From the NCBI RefSeq assembly GCF_027257155.1, contig NZ_JAPWDU010000005.1, positions 248,001-312,000 on the forward strand: 64,000 bases of DNA, written 5' to 3'. This DNA is from Cerasicoccus sp. TK19100 (GTDB lineage Bacteria > Verrucomicrobiota > Verrucomicrobiia > Opitutales > Cerasicoccaceae). Made by a program: the position numbers and the translations under genes. The notes under the pieces are model-generated. The model saw only the letters and a program-made list of their open reading frames with translations, was not told the DNA's origin and did not search any database. Positions 19,301 through 27,521 of the stretch are shown piece by piece; positions within the stretch are counted from its first letter, which is position 1; every line of letters starts with the position of its first letter.

Positions 19301-20624
19301 TGTTGCCGGAGGGGGAGGCGGCCAGTGTTAGCTCGACCGTGGTGCCGTCGGAGGACAGGGACGCTTCCGTGACGCGGATGCGCCGGCCCTGATTGATGAT
19401 CCGATAGTTGGACGGATTGCTGGCCTCCGTCGGAGACATAGGTTCAGAAAAAACGATTTGAATCGTGGTGTTGTCCAGGTCATGGAGTCTCTGGATTTCC
19501 GGCCCGAAGAGATTCTCCGGACGGGTGGGGGGCAAGGATCCATGGGTCAGCGTCAGATAGGGCGCGGAATGATCTGCGGTCAGCGGCCGCATCTCCTCGA
19601 TCATCCCAGCCGCGAGATCGTTGGGCCAGTGCATGTTGAGGATCTCCCAGTAGCTGATGTAGTCGGTCAGTTTTTGTCCGGAGGTTCCGGTGTAATAGGG
19701 AAAGGTGGAGGGATCGACAGTCCACGGCACGAGTGTCTCATAGGCCAGCTCGAGGCAGCGTCCCTCCGGGGACTTCCAATTAAATAGATCGAGCCCCTGT
19801 AAGCGTGCGATTTCCGCGCTGATCGTCTGTGGCATCAGGCTGAAATGGGAATACCAAATCCCTCGGTCGCCAAGAGTCTGGCGACGGACCTCATGCCGTA
19901 GATGTCCATCATCGGCGATCTGATCTCGCGTAAGCGCCTTCCACCGTGCGACCGCCTCGTCGAACAAGTCCTCATCCTGCAGATATACCGCGCTGGCAAA
20001 TACCAATACGCCACCCCAATTGCCCCAATTGTTGGCCACATGCATGGTGTTCATGGGGAGCGCCTTGTTCCGGACGAAATCGCGGAATGCCTGTTGCTCG
20101 GCTTCTGGCCAGATGTGGGTGTTGTCCTCAATCAGATCCGCCGCAAAAATAAAGGGCGGAAAATGATAGCTGAAACTCAGTCGGGAATCGTCGTGCGTCC
20201 TCATCTCCTCGACCGTTTCAACCCAGGCGTCGATGTAGCGCGCCGCTTCTTCGGCAAACTCGTCATTCCCAGTCAATTTGTACATCAAGGCCAAGGCATA
20301 AACGGAATTGGCGTCATCATGGAGGGCGAGCTTTGCCGCTTGGTGCCCATCGGGGTCACTGTAATACCCTGGCACATACCAAATGGTCGGTGGCCTTGGT
20401 TTACCCGCCGCAGCCGCGATTGCATCCTGCTCCAGTTGTAGGTAAGCTTGATAGGTAGGCTCCTGCTCTGCTTGGATGCGCTGCTTGATCTGGTCGATAC
20501 GGTCCTGGGAGAGGAAGATACCTAACTCGCCGAGGTTCGCCGCCTGAATTCTTAGCAGCCCAAGTAGTCCGATCATAACTATGGCAAAGCCACGTGAAAA
20601 GGAGAGGAGGGATGGAATTGCCAT
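16383..20624 (-). CDS. Chimeric secreted enzyme: lyase-family domain + unrecognised TIM-barrel-like domain + ricin + CBM35-like
   Basis: This 1413-residue modular protein has a signal peptide (1-29), an alginate-lyase-family domain (30-365; NNWGNWG at 198-204, GIWYSHFSL at 255-263), and a Big_5/SwmB-like Ig domain (about 370-470). A malectin-like domain beginning EILIDFGA (about 475-680) and a short WSGSG...FYRL module follow. Then come an unrecognised domain starting YPYRLWYDAG with AMDEW (about 755-1030), a ricin-type beta-trefoil (about 1035-1170) and two CBM35-like modules (about 1175-1413). The N-terminal domain closely matches the protein at 10843 and the C-terminal half matches 20828-23728. 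It therefore looks like a fusion of two neighbouring gene types. It should attack a polysaccharide outside the cell or in the periplasm; the reaction of the second enzyme domain is unknown. Confidence 0.75.
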   Translation of the reverse strand: MAIPSLLSFSRGFAIVMIGLLGLLRIQAANLGELGIFLSQDRIDQIKQRIQAEQEPTYQAYLQLEQDAIAAAAGKPRPPTIWYVPGYYSDPDGHQAAKLALHDDANSVYALALMYKLTGNDEFAEEAARYIDAWVETVEEMRTHDDSRLSFSYHFPPFIFAADLIEDNTHIWPEAEQQAFRDFVRNKALPMNTMHVANNWGNWGGVLVFASAVYLQDEDLFDEAVARWKALTRDQIADDGHLRHEVRRQTLGDRGIWYSHFSLMPQTISAEIARLQGLDLFNWKSPEGRCLELAYETLVPWTVDPSTFPYYTGTSGQKLTDYISYWEILNMHWPNDLAAGMIEEMRPLTADHSAPYLTLTHGSLPPTRPENLFGPEIQRLHDLDNTTIQIVFSEPMSPTEASNPSNYRIINQGRRIRVTEASLSSDGTTVELTLAASPSGNIVVDVSSNLTDFSGDPLPTPSTRITTRGASTKDLEILIDFGANASSTTKETWNRLSLDPSTRDAVGNGSGTPHQYSNDLLDSGGNSTGIGLTMTDAMTGIGSHGTTTGPFPSGSTSDYMLGSTVPSWGFIDNQKGVFVFSNLDPGKSYDFTFFASRAGVTDNRETKYELTGASTHSTLLDAANNTSSIASINGVVPSASGAITLTVSPGSRNNNPDKAYYLNFMKIASQGAPPQIYPPVPLESGFVVDWSGSGTLVTTDDLSGNWYPIDLTPSDPEVVAPSAPYIDTAPYSGKRFYRLGSPSVAAWRPGYPYRLWYDAGNFESDPTRYQNITIATGGGSGDAAKITEQYGVTYLNRISGSNLSDSNILDPSVEDDYWTSQVSRAERIDGSSSQLPFDFVAAGVAMDEWVANSSDPEAYDWIQTGLRAGKSLNPEVFVANWLSYLGADQLYDMTEGGTIDLNMLQGYELTIQEDNGVDWSEGIAHLEEFQQRGLIRKVVYGMGYITDQAGWNGFEWTENRLRSRMDELKRKFPDMPGIAFHASPAGNQSDQDALISLVDQLSGEYWPDLPIPDGLYSMTPQVDTRQRIDVSDGGSSNGTPVITWRGKYPDVSANQLWRFTHLGDSVYKIQPVHASHLALDVDGAANSNGAKVQLWADNGSVAQQWQLSKVVGGYQLRPLCSPDKYLTFANTANDTQAEIWTQLTNDKQVFALAPEVLPNDHVPPYYQLEAALLSGGSTTSSTHLGSMGGYINMPAWGGSARLNDVDGGSGGLRALCIRYASGFPDTRSINLTVNGNVHTLSLLPTGSWQNWENRSLNAHLNAGTNNTIILASTGSNPPAMDKLTIDLPVYQCEDATLSGGAFISSSNPGSDGQSVGMPANGAALTWRNIEGGSGGAKGLKIRYINGFDDDRVVNLTVNGATTQVTFPPTGDWSTWHELTVFRTLNASATNRIAIGSAGSNTPGFDRMIIGIAP

Positions 20625-20827
20625 GAGTGTTTATTGGAAGAAGTCGTTCTTGAGCCTCTTCTTTAATTTCTTGGAATCATAGGTCTCATGCACAGCACGA
20701 TAGACCACGGTGCTCCTTCTGTTCTTTTGATATAAAACAGCCCCATGGCATCTGTTCAATGCGCGCCATATTCAGTATGATTCGGTGCCTGAACAGAGCC
20801 ATGGGATTGGGAGCGTCGTGTGAGTCT
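20625..20827. other. Intergenic stretch between two modular enzyme genes
   Basis: About 200 bases upstream of the chimeric enzyme gene. I see no copy of the WGHAAC-N10-GTTDCW repeat here, so the gene may be read through from the upstream gene or use another promoter. Confidence 0.4.
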
Positions 20828-23728
20828 TTAGAGCTGTATGTTGACCTTCATTCGATCAAATCCTGGCGTGTTGGTTCCGGCACTGCCAATTGCGATCGTA
20901 TTAGTGGCTCCGGAATTCAGAGACTGAAACGTTGTGTATTCATGCCAAGTATTCCAGTCGCCTGTCGGTGGTAAGGTGATCTGGGTTGTGGCACCGTTGA
21001 TTGTTAGATTCACGACGCGGCCATCTGTGAACCCATTGACATAGCGAATCTTCAGTCCTTTTAAGCCACCGGTTCCACCCTCGACTTGACTCCAGGTCAG
21101 GGCGGCTCCCGTTGCGGGCATGCCGACTGCTGCACCGTCGCTGCCGGAATTGGATGAGCTGACGTATGCGCCACCGCTTAGAGCGGCATCCTCGCACTGG
21201 TAGACAGGTATACCGAAGGTCAGTTCATCCATCGCAGGTGGTTTGGCCCCTGCACTGGTCAGAATGATGGTATTGTTGGTTCCAGCGTTGAGTGGAATGT
21301 TCAAGGTTTGGGTTTCCCAGTTTTGCCAGCCGCCAGTTGGGGGGAGTGTGAGCGTATGGACATTTCCATTCACTGAAACGTTCATGGTACGTGTGTCCGA
21401 ATATCCGCTGGCATATCTGAAGCGAAACTCACGCAGGCCACCACTTCCACCATCGACGAAACTCAGGCTAGCAGAGGGTGTTCCCGTTGTCGGCATGCCG
21501 ATATACCCGTCTCCCATGGCACCCGAGTTCGCGTTGGAACTGTAAGTGCCTCCGGATAGGGTTGAGTACTCCCACTGGTATTTTGGAATATCAGGGTTGA
21601 TGTCGACCTTCATGCGATCAAACCCTGGCGTGTTTGTTCCAGCGCTGCCAATGGCGATCGTATTGGAGGTTCCAGCGTTCAAAGTGCGGTATACGGTCAG
21701 TTCATGCCATGTGCTCCAGTCCCCTGTCGGAGGGAAGGTCACCTGGGTGGTGGCACCGTTTACGGTTAAGTTCACCACTCGGTTATCGGTGAACCCGCTG
21801 AGGTAGCGGATTTTCAAGCCTTTGACTCCTCCGGATCCGCCCTCGACATTGCTCCAGGTCAGGGCGGCTCCCGTGGCGGGCATGCCGACTGCTGCACCGT
21901 CGCTGCCGGGATTGGATGAGCTGACGTATGCGCCACCGCTTAGAGCGGCATCCTCACATTGGTAGACCGGTAGGCCGATGGTCAGTTTATCGATGGCAGG
22001 TGGGTTGACACCTGAACTGGACAGAATGATGGTATTATCTGTTCCGGCATTGAGTGGAATGTTGATGGCTTGGGTTTCCCAGTCCTGCCAACTGCCAGTT
22101 GGAGGGAGTGTAAGCGTTTGGGCATTTCCATTCACCGAAAGGTTCATGGTTCGTGCGTCCGAGAATCCACTGGCATATCGGAATCGTAACGCACGCAGGC
22201 CACCGCGGCCTCCGTCCACATTATTCAGGCTGGCTGAGGCTCCTGTGGCAGGCATTCCGATATAGCCACCCATACTGCCTACGTTCGTGCTGGAAGTATA
22301 GGCTCCACCGGAGAGCGTTGCGTTCTCCATCTGATAGTAGGGAGGAACATGATCCGTCGGCAACACCTCTGGTGTGATGGCAAATGCCTGCTTGTAATTT
22401 GTGAGCTGAGTCCAGATTTGTGCCTGTGTGCCGTTTGTGGTCGTATGGAACATCAGGAACTTATCGGGTGAGCATAAAGGGCGTAATTGAAATCCCCCTA
22501 CGATTTTGGATAGTTTCCATTTTTGAGCATTCGATCCATTGTCGGTCCAGAGTTGCACATTCGCACCATTGGAGTTACTCGCACCACTCACATCCAGAGC
22601 CAGGTGGTCGGCATACGCTGGCTGAATTTTATACACACTGTCGCCGAGGTGAGTGAACCGCCAAAATTGGTTTGGGGAAAGGTTTGGGTATTCGAAGACC
22701 TGAGCAACTACATCCGTGCCATTGCTCGTGCCTGAGTCGTAGGCATCTACACGTTGCTGGGTGTCTACCTGTGGGGTCATTGAATAGAGCCCGTCCGGTA
22801 TCGGAAGTTCGGGCCAGTATTCGCCACTCAATTCGTCGACGAGCGAGACCAAGTTGTCCATGTCGGATTGATTGCCTGCTGGATAGGAGAAGAAGGCGAC
22901 TCCGGGCATCTCGGGAAACTTTCGCTTAAGTTCCTCCATTCGTGAACGCAGAAGGCTTTCGGTCCACTCGACGTTGTTCCAACCAGCTTGATCGGTTATG
23001 TGGCCAAAACCGAGCACTGTTTTTCGGATCAGGCCGCGCTGTTGGAATTCCTCTAGGCGGGAAAGTCCGTGATTCCAGTTGAGTCCGATTCCTTGCTGAA
23101 CCGTCAGTTCATAAACCTGAACCATGTTGAGGTCGATGGTTCCGTCTTGAGTCATGTCGTATACCTGATCGGCATCGACGTGGGCGAGCCAATTGGCTAC
23201 AAAGACTTCTTTGTTCTGAGTCTTGCCTGCTGTGAGACCGGTTTGGATCCAGTCATAAACCTCTGGGTGCGTGCTGTTGTAAATCCATTCATCCATGGCG
23301 ACTCCAGCTGAGATGAAGGTGAAGGGGTATTCCGTACTAGGGGCGGAGGAACGAACAGACGGGTTGGTCCGTGACTCGTAGTAGCTGTCCTGAACGGACG
23401 GATCGGGGATGTTGCTATAGGTGGTGTTGCTACCAAATATCCAATTGAGATAGGTGACCCCATATTCCTCGGTGATCTTGGGCGCATCACTGGATCCCCC
23501 AGCCGTGGCAATGGTCATGTTCGGAAACAAACTGGGATCGGATTCAAAATGGCCGGCTCCATACCAAACCCGGTAAGGGTAACCGGGTTTCCAGGCTTCG
23601 ACGGTTTGAGCGATTGCGGGAGAGCCTAGCGCTAAGGCACCGAGAACGCAGAGACCCTTTCGAACGAGCGACAGGGATGAGATTTGTAGAAGTAGGCGAG
23701 AACTGATTGCGTTTGGGGATAGAGCCAT
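20828..23728 (-). CDS. Secreted modular enzyme: unrecognised TIM-barrel-like domain + ricin + four CBM35-like modules
   Basis: The start at 23728 gives a 966-residue protein with a signal peptide (LCVLGALALGSPAIAQ); a start at 23800 would add 24 residues and overlap the upstream repeats. From the chosen start the domain order is an unrecognised domain (about 45-320, YPYRVWYGAG, AGVAMDEW, GTIDLNM, SGEYWP), a ricin-type beta-trefoil (about 325-455, with QLW/QKW-type repeats) and four CBM35-like modules (about 465-966). The four CBMs alternate as A-B-A-B, so an A-B pair was duplicated. Two paralogues lie in this window (16383 and 25602). The conserved MDEW acid pair could be catalytic, but no family was recognised. 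Probably a secreted glycoside hydrolase. Confidence 0.7.
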   Translation of the reverse strand: MALSPNAISSRLLLQISSLSLVRKGLCVLGALALGSPAIAQTVEAWKPGYPYRVWYGAGHFESDPSLFPNMTIATAGGSSDAPKITEEYGVTYLNWIFGSNTTYSNIPDPSVQDSYYESRTNPSVRSSAPSTEYPFTFISAGVAMDEWIYNSTHPEVYDWIQTGLTAGKTQNKEVFVANWLAHVDADQVYDMTQDGTIDLNMVQVYELTVQQGIGLNWNHGLSRLEEFQQRGLIRKTVLGFGHITDQAGWNNVEWTESLLRSRMEELKRKFPEMPGVAFFSYPAGNQSDMDNLVSLVDELSGEYWPELPIPDGLYSMTPQVDTQQRVDAYDSGTSNGTDVVAQVFEYPNLSPNQFWRFTHLGDSVYKIQPAYADHLALDVSGASNSNGANVQLWTDNGSNAQKWKLSKIVGGFQLRPLCSPDKFLMFHTTTNGTQAQIWTQLTNYKQAFAITPEVLPTDHVPPYYQMENATLSGGAYTSSTNVGSMGGYIGMPATGASASLNNVDGGRGGLRALRFRYASGFSDARTMNLSVNGNAQTLTLPPTGSWQDWETQAINIPLNAGTDNTIILSSSGVNPPAIDKLTIGLPVYQCEDAALSGGAYVSSSNPGSDGAAVGMPATGAALTWSNVEGGSGGVKGLKIRYLSGFTDNRVVNLTVNGATTQVTFPPTGDWSTWHELTVYRTLNAGTSNTIAIGSAGTNTPGFDRMKVDINPDIPKYQWEYSTLSGGTYSSNANSGAMGDGYIGMPTTGTPSASLSFVDGGSGGLREFRFRYASGYSDTRTMNVSVNGNVHTLTLPPTGGWQNWETQTLNIPLNAGTNNTIILTSAGAKPPAMDELTFGIPVYQCEDAALSGGAYVSSSNSGSDGAAVGMPATGAALTWSQVEGGTGGLKGLKIRYVNGFTDGRVVNLTINGATTQITLPPTGDWNTWHEYTTFQSLNSGATNTIAIGSAGTNTPGFDRMKVNIQL
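20831..22340 (-). repeat. Tandem duplication of a two-CBM unit inside the coding region
   Basis: Two units of roughly 755 bases (about 20831-21584 and 21585-22340) each encode one A-type and one B-type CBM35-like module. Long stretches are almost identical at DNA level, for example around 21092-21180 and 21858-21950. A further close copy of the unit is at about 16386-17135 in the chimeric enzyme gene. Confidence 0.75.
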
Positions 23729-24033
23729 GGGATATGATGGGTTGTGTGTTGTTAAGGCGGGGTAATGCCTTATATGTAACATATGACTAATGTAACACAA
23801 ATGACTCTTATCGCTCTAATTCTTAACTGTAAAGAATTAAAACGCCTGCTTTATCAGTAAGGGTTTATTGGAATAATAGCACGGGGATTCTGTTCCATTA
23901 TTATTTGTAGATTATGGAATCGGAAACCGCTTTCGACTGGCTCGGCGTTAGGTCATTACTACGCCATACACTCGAGAACTACGTCTGTCCTGGGGGTGTG
24001 TAATAATGAGGCAGAATGCCTGCAATGGGGCAC
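23729..24033. promoter_or_regulatory. Upstream region with direct TGTAAC repeats
   Basis: About 300 bases between the symporter and the modular enzyme gene. Two direct TGTAAC copies at 23775-23780 and 23791-23796 are 16 bases apart, the same period as the two arms of the inverted repeats elsewhere, but here in the same orientation. A GAAA-CCGC-TTTC palindrome at 23923-23934 recalls a LacI-type operator; this is weak. Confidence 0.4.
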
Positions 24034-25575
24034 TTACGAACTCGAACGGCTAATTGCCAAGTCTTTCGTGATTTGCTGTACCATCTGTGGAGTTAATGGA
24101 TAAGCGAGCATCAGCACAGCACCTGCAATTGCAAAGGCGGCGGGGATCCAGCTCATCAATAATTTCATGCCGGGAAGAGTTTGTGTGATCGTTGATGGAT
24201 CCATCCCGTCATAGCCATACCCGGCCAGAACTACCAACACTAACGCGCCGGCAAATCCGCCACCGGTTTTTTGCACGAATGTGCCCGCTGAATAAATGAG
24301 TCCCGTGGCTCTGCGTTTGTGTTTCCATTCCGAATAATCTGCGGCATCGCCAAGCATGGTGAAAAATAAGGTGGGCAACATCGCTGCAAATAGCTCTGAA
24401 AGACAGCCCATGGTAAATATCAGCACGACGTTGTCACTCGGTAGCCAGAAAAAGACTGCAGTGAACAACGCGCTACCCAAGAAAGAGATAATAAATAGAT
24501 TACGTTTTCCAAAGTATTCAGCCAGTTTTCCGGTACACAGGGCGCCCAAGATCGAGACGACTAAAAGGAGGATGAAATATTGGCCGGCCATCAATTCATT
24601 GCCGACGTAATATTTGAAATAATAGGCGATAACGCCATATTTTATGCCGTTAAACATCATCATCAAAAAACCCATGCCGAGTAAGATCAGCCAGGGTTTA
24701 TTGGTCAGTAAATCGACCATATCGCGCTTTGAGTCGGACAACTGGCTATGGTCCTGTGCGAGTAGACGCTTGATGAAAAAGCCCATCGATGTCATCACGA
24801 TAACGAAAAATATGCCTGAGTATACATCGCGAAAATGGAAAAACAGGGTAATGGATAATAAGGGCAGTGTGATATATGGTAAGTTTTTCATCAAATCCAC
24901 AAGTCCCGCTTTCAATCCGCTTTCGTTCGACAAATGAGGAGTCACCCGTTCTTTTGTGGTGAGAAATGTTATGAGCATCAGCACTGCGAGTAATCCGGCA
25001 AACACATACATGGTGTATTGATACCCACGCGCACTGTCGCCTTGGCCAAAATGAGCGACTAAATCCGGTAAGAATCCCATCACCAGTAGACCGCCCGCAA
25101 ATGCGCCCGCAAAGCGAAAGCCGGAGAGCCGTGTGCGTTCCAAATCATCGCTGGTCATCACGCCCATTAAGGCGGAGTATGGGACATTATTTGCTGTATA
25201 AGCTAAGGTTAGCCCGATATAGGTGAAATAAGCATAAACTAATTTTGCGGTTGGGCTTATGTCTGGAGTCGTGAAGCACAGCACCATGAATATGGCCAAG
25301 AATGGGGTGGACCATAAGATCCAAGGCCTGAATTTGCCGTACTTGGTTTGTGTGCGGTCGGCAATCATGCCCATGATGATGTCGGTTACGCCATCAGATA
25401 GCCTGACCACCAGAAAAAGTATGGCTGCAGCGGCCGCAGAAATGCCAAAAGTATCGGTATAAAAAACGGCCAAATAGGCTAACGCGCCGCGCCAAACTAA
25501 GTTTCCGCCCGCGTCGCCCAATGCATAGCCGATCTTTTCATGCAAAGGCAGCTTGTTTGTTGTTGGAGTGCTCAT
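24034..25575 (-). CDS. GPH-family sugar:cation symporter (MFS_2)
   Basis: A 513-residue inner-membrane protein with about 12 membrane segments. It starts with LPLHEKIGYALGDAGGNLVWRG and has DGVTDIIMGMIADRTQTKYGKFRPW, the classic loop 2-3 signature of glycoside-pentoside-hexuronide:cation symporters. Known members take up melibiose, xylosides, glucuronides and related oligosaccharides. The gene lies between two paralogous modular enzyme genes on the same strand, 26 bases after the stop of the upstream one in transcription order (25602). It therefore probably imports the oligosaccharide that those enzymes release. There is no sign of truncation. Confidence 0.9.
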   Translation of the reverse strand: MSTPTTNKLPLHEKIGYALGDAGGNLVWRGALAYLAVFYTDTFGISAAAAAILFLVVRLSDGVTDIIMGMIADRTQTKYGKFRPWILWSTPFLAIFMVLCFTTPDISPTAKLVYAYFTYIGLTLAYTANNVPYSALMGVMTSDDLERTRLSGFRFAGAFAGGLLVMGFLPDLVAHFGQGDSARGYQYTMYVFAGLLAVLMLITFLTTKERVTPHLSNESGLKAGLVDLMKNLPYITLPLLSITLFFHFRDVYSGIFFVIVMTSMGFFIKRLLAQDHSQLSDSKRDMVDLLTNKPWLILLGMGFLMMMFNGIKYGVIAYYFKYYVGNELMAGQYFILLLVVSILGALCTGKLAEYFGKRNLFIISFLGSALFTAVFFWLPSDNVVLIFTMGCLSELFAAMLPTLFFTMLGDAADYSEWKHKRRATGLIYSAGTFVQKTGGGFAGALVLVVLAGYGYDGMDPSTITQTLPGMKLLMSWIPAAFAIAGAVLMLAYPLTPQMVQQITKDLAISRSSS

Positions 25576-25601
25576 CCAGGAATATTAAGAGAGTTGATTG
25601 G

Positions 25602-27275
25602 TTATCCCTTCGCGGGATAGATGGTTATTTTGTCCACACTCAGCTTGGCTTCTTTAGGACCATGAAGGATTACTTCGTTGGTTTCTCCTGCGCGCAGATT
25701 CACCGGCACCCGGATCGTCCTCCAAGTGCGCCAATCTTCGGTTGGTGGTATGTCCACGCTTTCAAGCGTGCCATTGACCTCTATCTGGAGGGTGCATTCG
25801 TCCTTTTGTCCGTTGGCATAGCGAATGCCGATAACTGCAGGCCCACCGGCTCCGCCGTCAATATTCCGGAATTCAATTTCATCTTCCGGCGAGTGAAGGG
25901 AAACATAGCCTCCCATGCTTCCAGGGTTACTGGAAGATTCGCTGGCGTTGCCATTCAAAGTCGCTTTTTCCGCCTGGTAGTAGGGCGGCACCGGATCAAG
26001 TACGCTGACCTCCGGGTTGAACGCCCAGATGGTTGATTCGTCATTTGTTGGAGGAACGACAGTAAGTGGGCTGCCTTCTTCCGCATTAGGAAAGGACAGC
26101 CGCAGCGTTTGCTGATTGAATGGAATGACTCGATACCCCTGGTTGGTGTGCTCCAGCCGCCAAACTTGCTCGGTGACTTTGTCCGTTTCGGCGAGAATTA
26201 CTTGGTTCCCATCCAGGGCCAGGGATAGCTTGTCTGAATAAGCCGGCTGAATGCGATAGTTCCCATTATTCAGGCTCTTGAAGCGCCATTTTTGATTCTC
26301 AGCAGGTGCTGGATACGGGGATCTTCCGAGTTGAACTGTCGTCCCGGGTGTTTCACTGGCATTCGCCGCCTCCATCCGGTATTGAAAATCTTCTTGGGAG
26401 ACGAGGGTGTATAGACCTTCGGCGAGCGGTAGGGCCGGCCAATACTCCCCGCTCAGCCGGTCGACCAGTTGCACCAACTCGTCATATTTCCGCTGGTTCT
26501 TGGCTCCGGCGTTGAAAAATGAGATGCCTGGCATGTCCGGGTAGCGCCGCTTCAGGTCCTCAAACCGCTCTCGCAGATACGCCTCGTTCCATACCTTGTC
26601 ATCTTTCCAGTTCGCGTAGTCCGTGACGTGGCCCAAGCTGTAAAGCGTTTTGCGCATTAGTCCCCGTTGATTGAATTCTTCGAGACGCTCAATTGCCACG
26701 GTCCAGGGAACGCCCAATCCGCGATCTTTGGTTAGTTCATAGCCTTGAACGAGGAATAGGTCGATGGTGCCATCATAGCCCATGTCATAGAGCTGTGTGG
26801 CACCGCCGGAAAGCCAGACGGCCACAAAGGTGTCGGGTTGGTTTGCCTTGCCGAGGCGGGTGCCTTCCGTGATCCAATCGTAGAACTCCTTGTGCTTGGT
26901 GCCCGTCCATTCATCCATACCCAATCCGGCGCGACGGATTGCGTAGGGGCGCCCGTCTTCGGCCTTTTCAGTGAGGCGGCCCAACTGGAACCGCTGCTCC
27001 CAGTAGTCGGGACCGGTGCCGTAGTCCATCTTCCAGTTGCTGCCGAAGATCCAAGCGAGATTTGTTTTGCCCGCTTCATGTGCGTCGTAGGCGTCACCGC
27101 TGGTAACCACGTTGAGATTCGGATAGAGCTCCGGCTTGTTTTTAAGATCGGCCCCATACCACACACGATAAGGATAAGATGGCCAGATCGCTTGCACCGT
27201 GTCTTCCGCATGCAGGTTCGAGGTTATGAGTGAGGCAACAAAAACGAGGTATAGTAACAAAAATATATTTTTCAC
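25602..27275 (-). CDS. Secreted modular enzyme: unrecognised TIM-barrel-like domain + ricin + one CBM35-like module
   Basis: The shortest of three paralogues (557 residues, GTG start). It has a signal peptide (FLLLYLVFVASLITSNLHA), then the unrecognised domain (about 28-285, starting YPYRVWYGAD, with AGLGMDEW, GTIDLFLVQGYELT and SGEYWP), a ricin-type beta-trefoil (about 290-420) and one CBM35-like module (about 432-557, starting YYQAEKATLNGNA). All three paralogues keep the AG-x-MDEW motif, the YDM...GTIDL block and SGEYWP, so these mark the probable active site. It is followed 26 bases downstream by the GPH symporter. An extracellular or periplasmic glycosidase role is inferred from the attached lectin and CBM. 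Confidence 0.72.
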   Translation of the reverse strand: MKNIFLLLYLVFVASLITSNLHAEDTVQAIWPSYPYRVWYGADLKNKPELYPNLNVVTSGDAYDAHEAGKTNLAWIFGSNWKMDYGTGPDYWEQRFQLGRLTEKAEDGRPYAIRRAGLGMDEWTGTKHKEFYDWITEGTRLGKANQPDTFVAVWLSGGATQLYDMGYDGTIDLFLVQGYELTKDRGLGVPWTVAIERLEEFNQRGLMRKTLYSLGHVTDYANWKDDKVWNEAYLRERFEDLKRRYPDMPGISFFNAGAKNQRKYDELVQLVDRLSGEYWPALPLAEGLYTLVSQEDFQYRMEAANASETPGTTVQLGRSPYPAPAENQKWRFKSLNNGNYRIQPAYSDKLSLALDGNQVILAETDKVTEQVWRLEHTNQGYRVIPFNQQTLRLSFPNAEEGSPLTVVPPTNDESTIWAFNPEVSVLDPVPPYYQAEKATLNGNASESSSNPGSMGGYVSLHSPEDEIEFRNIDGGAGGPAVIGIRYANGQKDECTLQIEVNGTLESVDIPPTEDWRTWRTIRVPVNLRAGETNEVILHGPKEAKLSVDKITIYPAKG

Positions 27276-27465
27276 AATAAGCCAGAAACGTAGGCCGGTA
27301 TGCTAGGAAATCAAGCGAAATTATTGGCTATAGGGGAGCAGAGGGCATTGCTAAGGCTTGCGTTGCTTCAGTCCGCAGTCTGGTTGGTGCGCACCTTCTC
27401 ATTTCTGGAGCATTCCAGGGCTAGTCGCTTTAAGGTTCTTCCGTGTTCGTATGGCAAACACGCCA

Positions 27466-27498
27466 TAAAAAAAGACCCGCTGTTTGAAACAGCGGGCC
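27466..27498 (-). terminator. Rho-independent terminator after GH123-like gene
   Basis: A 10-base stem (CCCGCTGTTT / AAACAGCGGG, 27476-27496) with a minimal loop, followed on the minus strand by GTCTTTTTTT. It lies just past the end of the minus-strand GH123-like gene at 27522. Confidence 0.8.
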
Positions 27499-27521
27499 TG
27501 GTTGAGTGAAGGTTGGTGGGA

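Noticed and set aside
23923-23934. GAAA-CCGC-TTTC, LacI-operator-like
   Set aside because: A single short palindrome not seen elsewhere in the window; too weak to call as a site.
27252-27259. AGTAACAA near the start of the modular enzyme gene
   Set aside because: It lies inside the coding region (signal peptide) and has no second arm at the right spacing.
27300-27509. 69-codon plus-strand frame in the gap after the modular enzyme gene
   Set aside because: It runs through the minus-strand terminator hairpin, so it is unlikely to be a gene.
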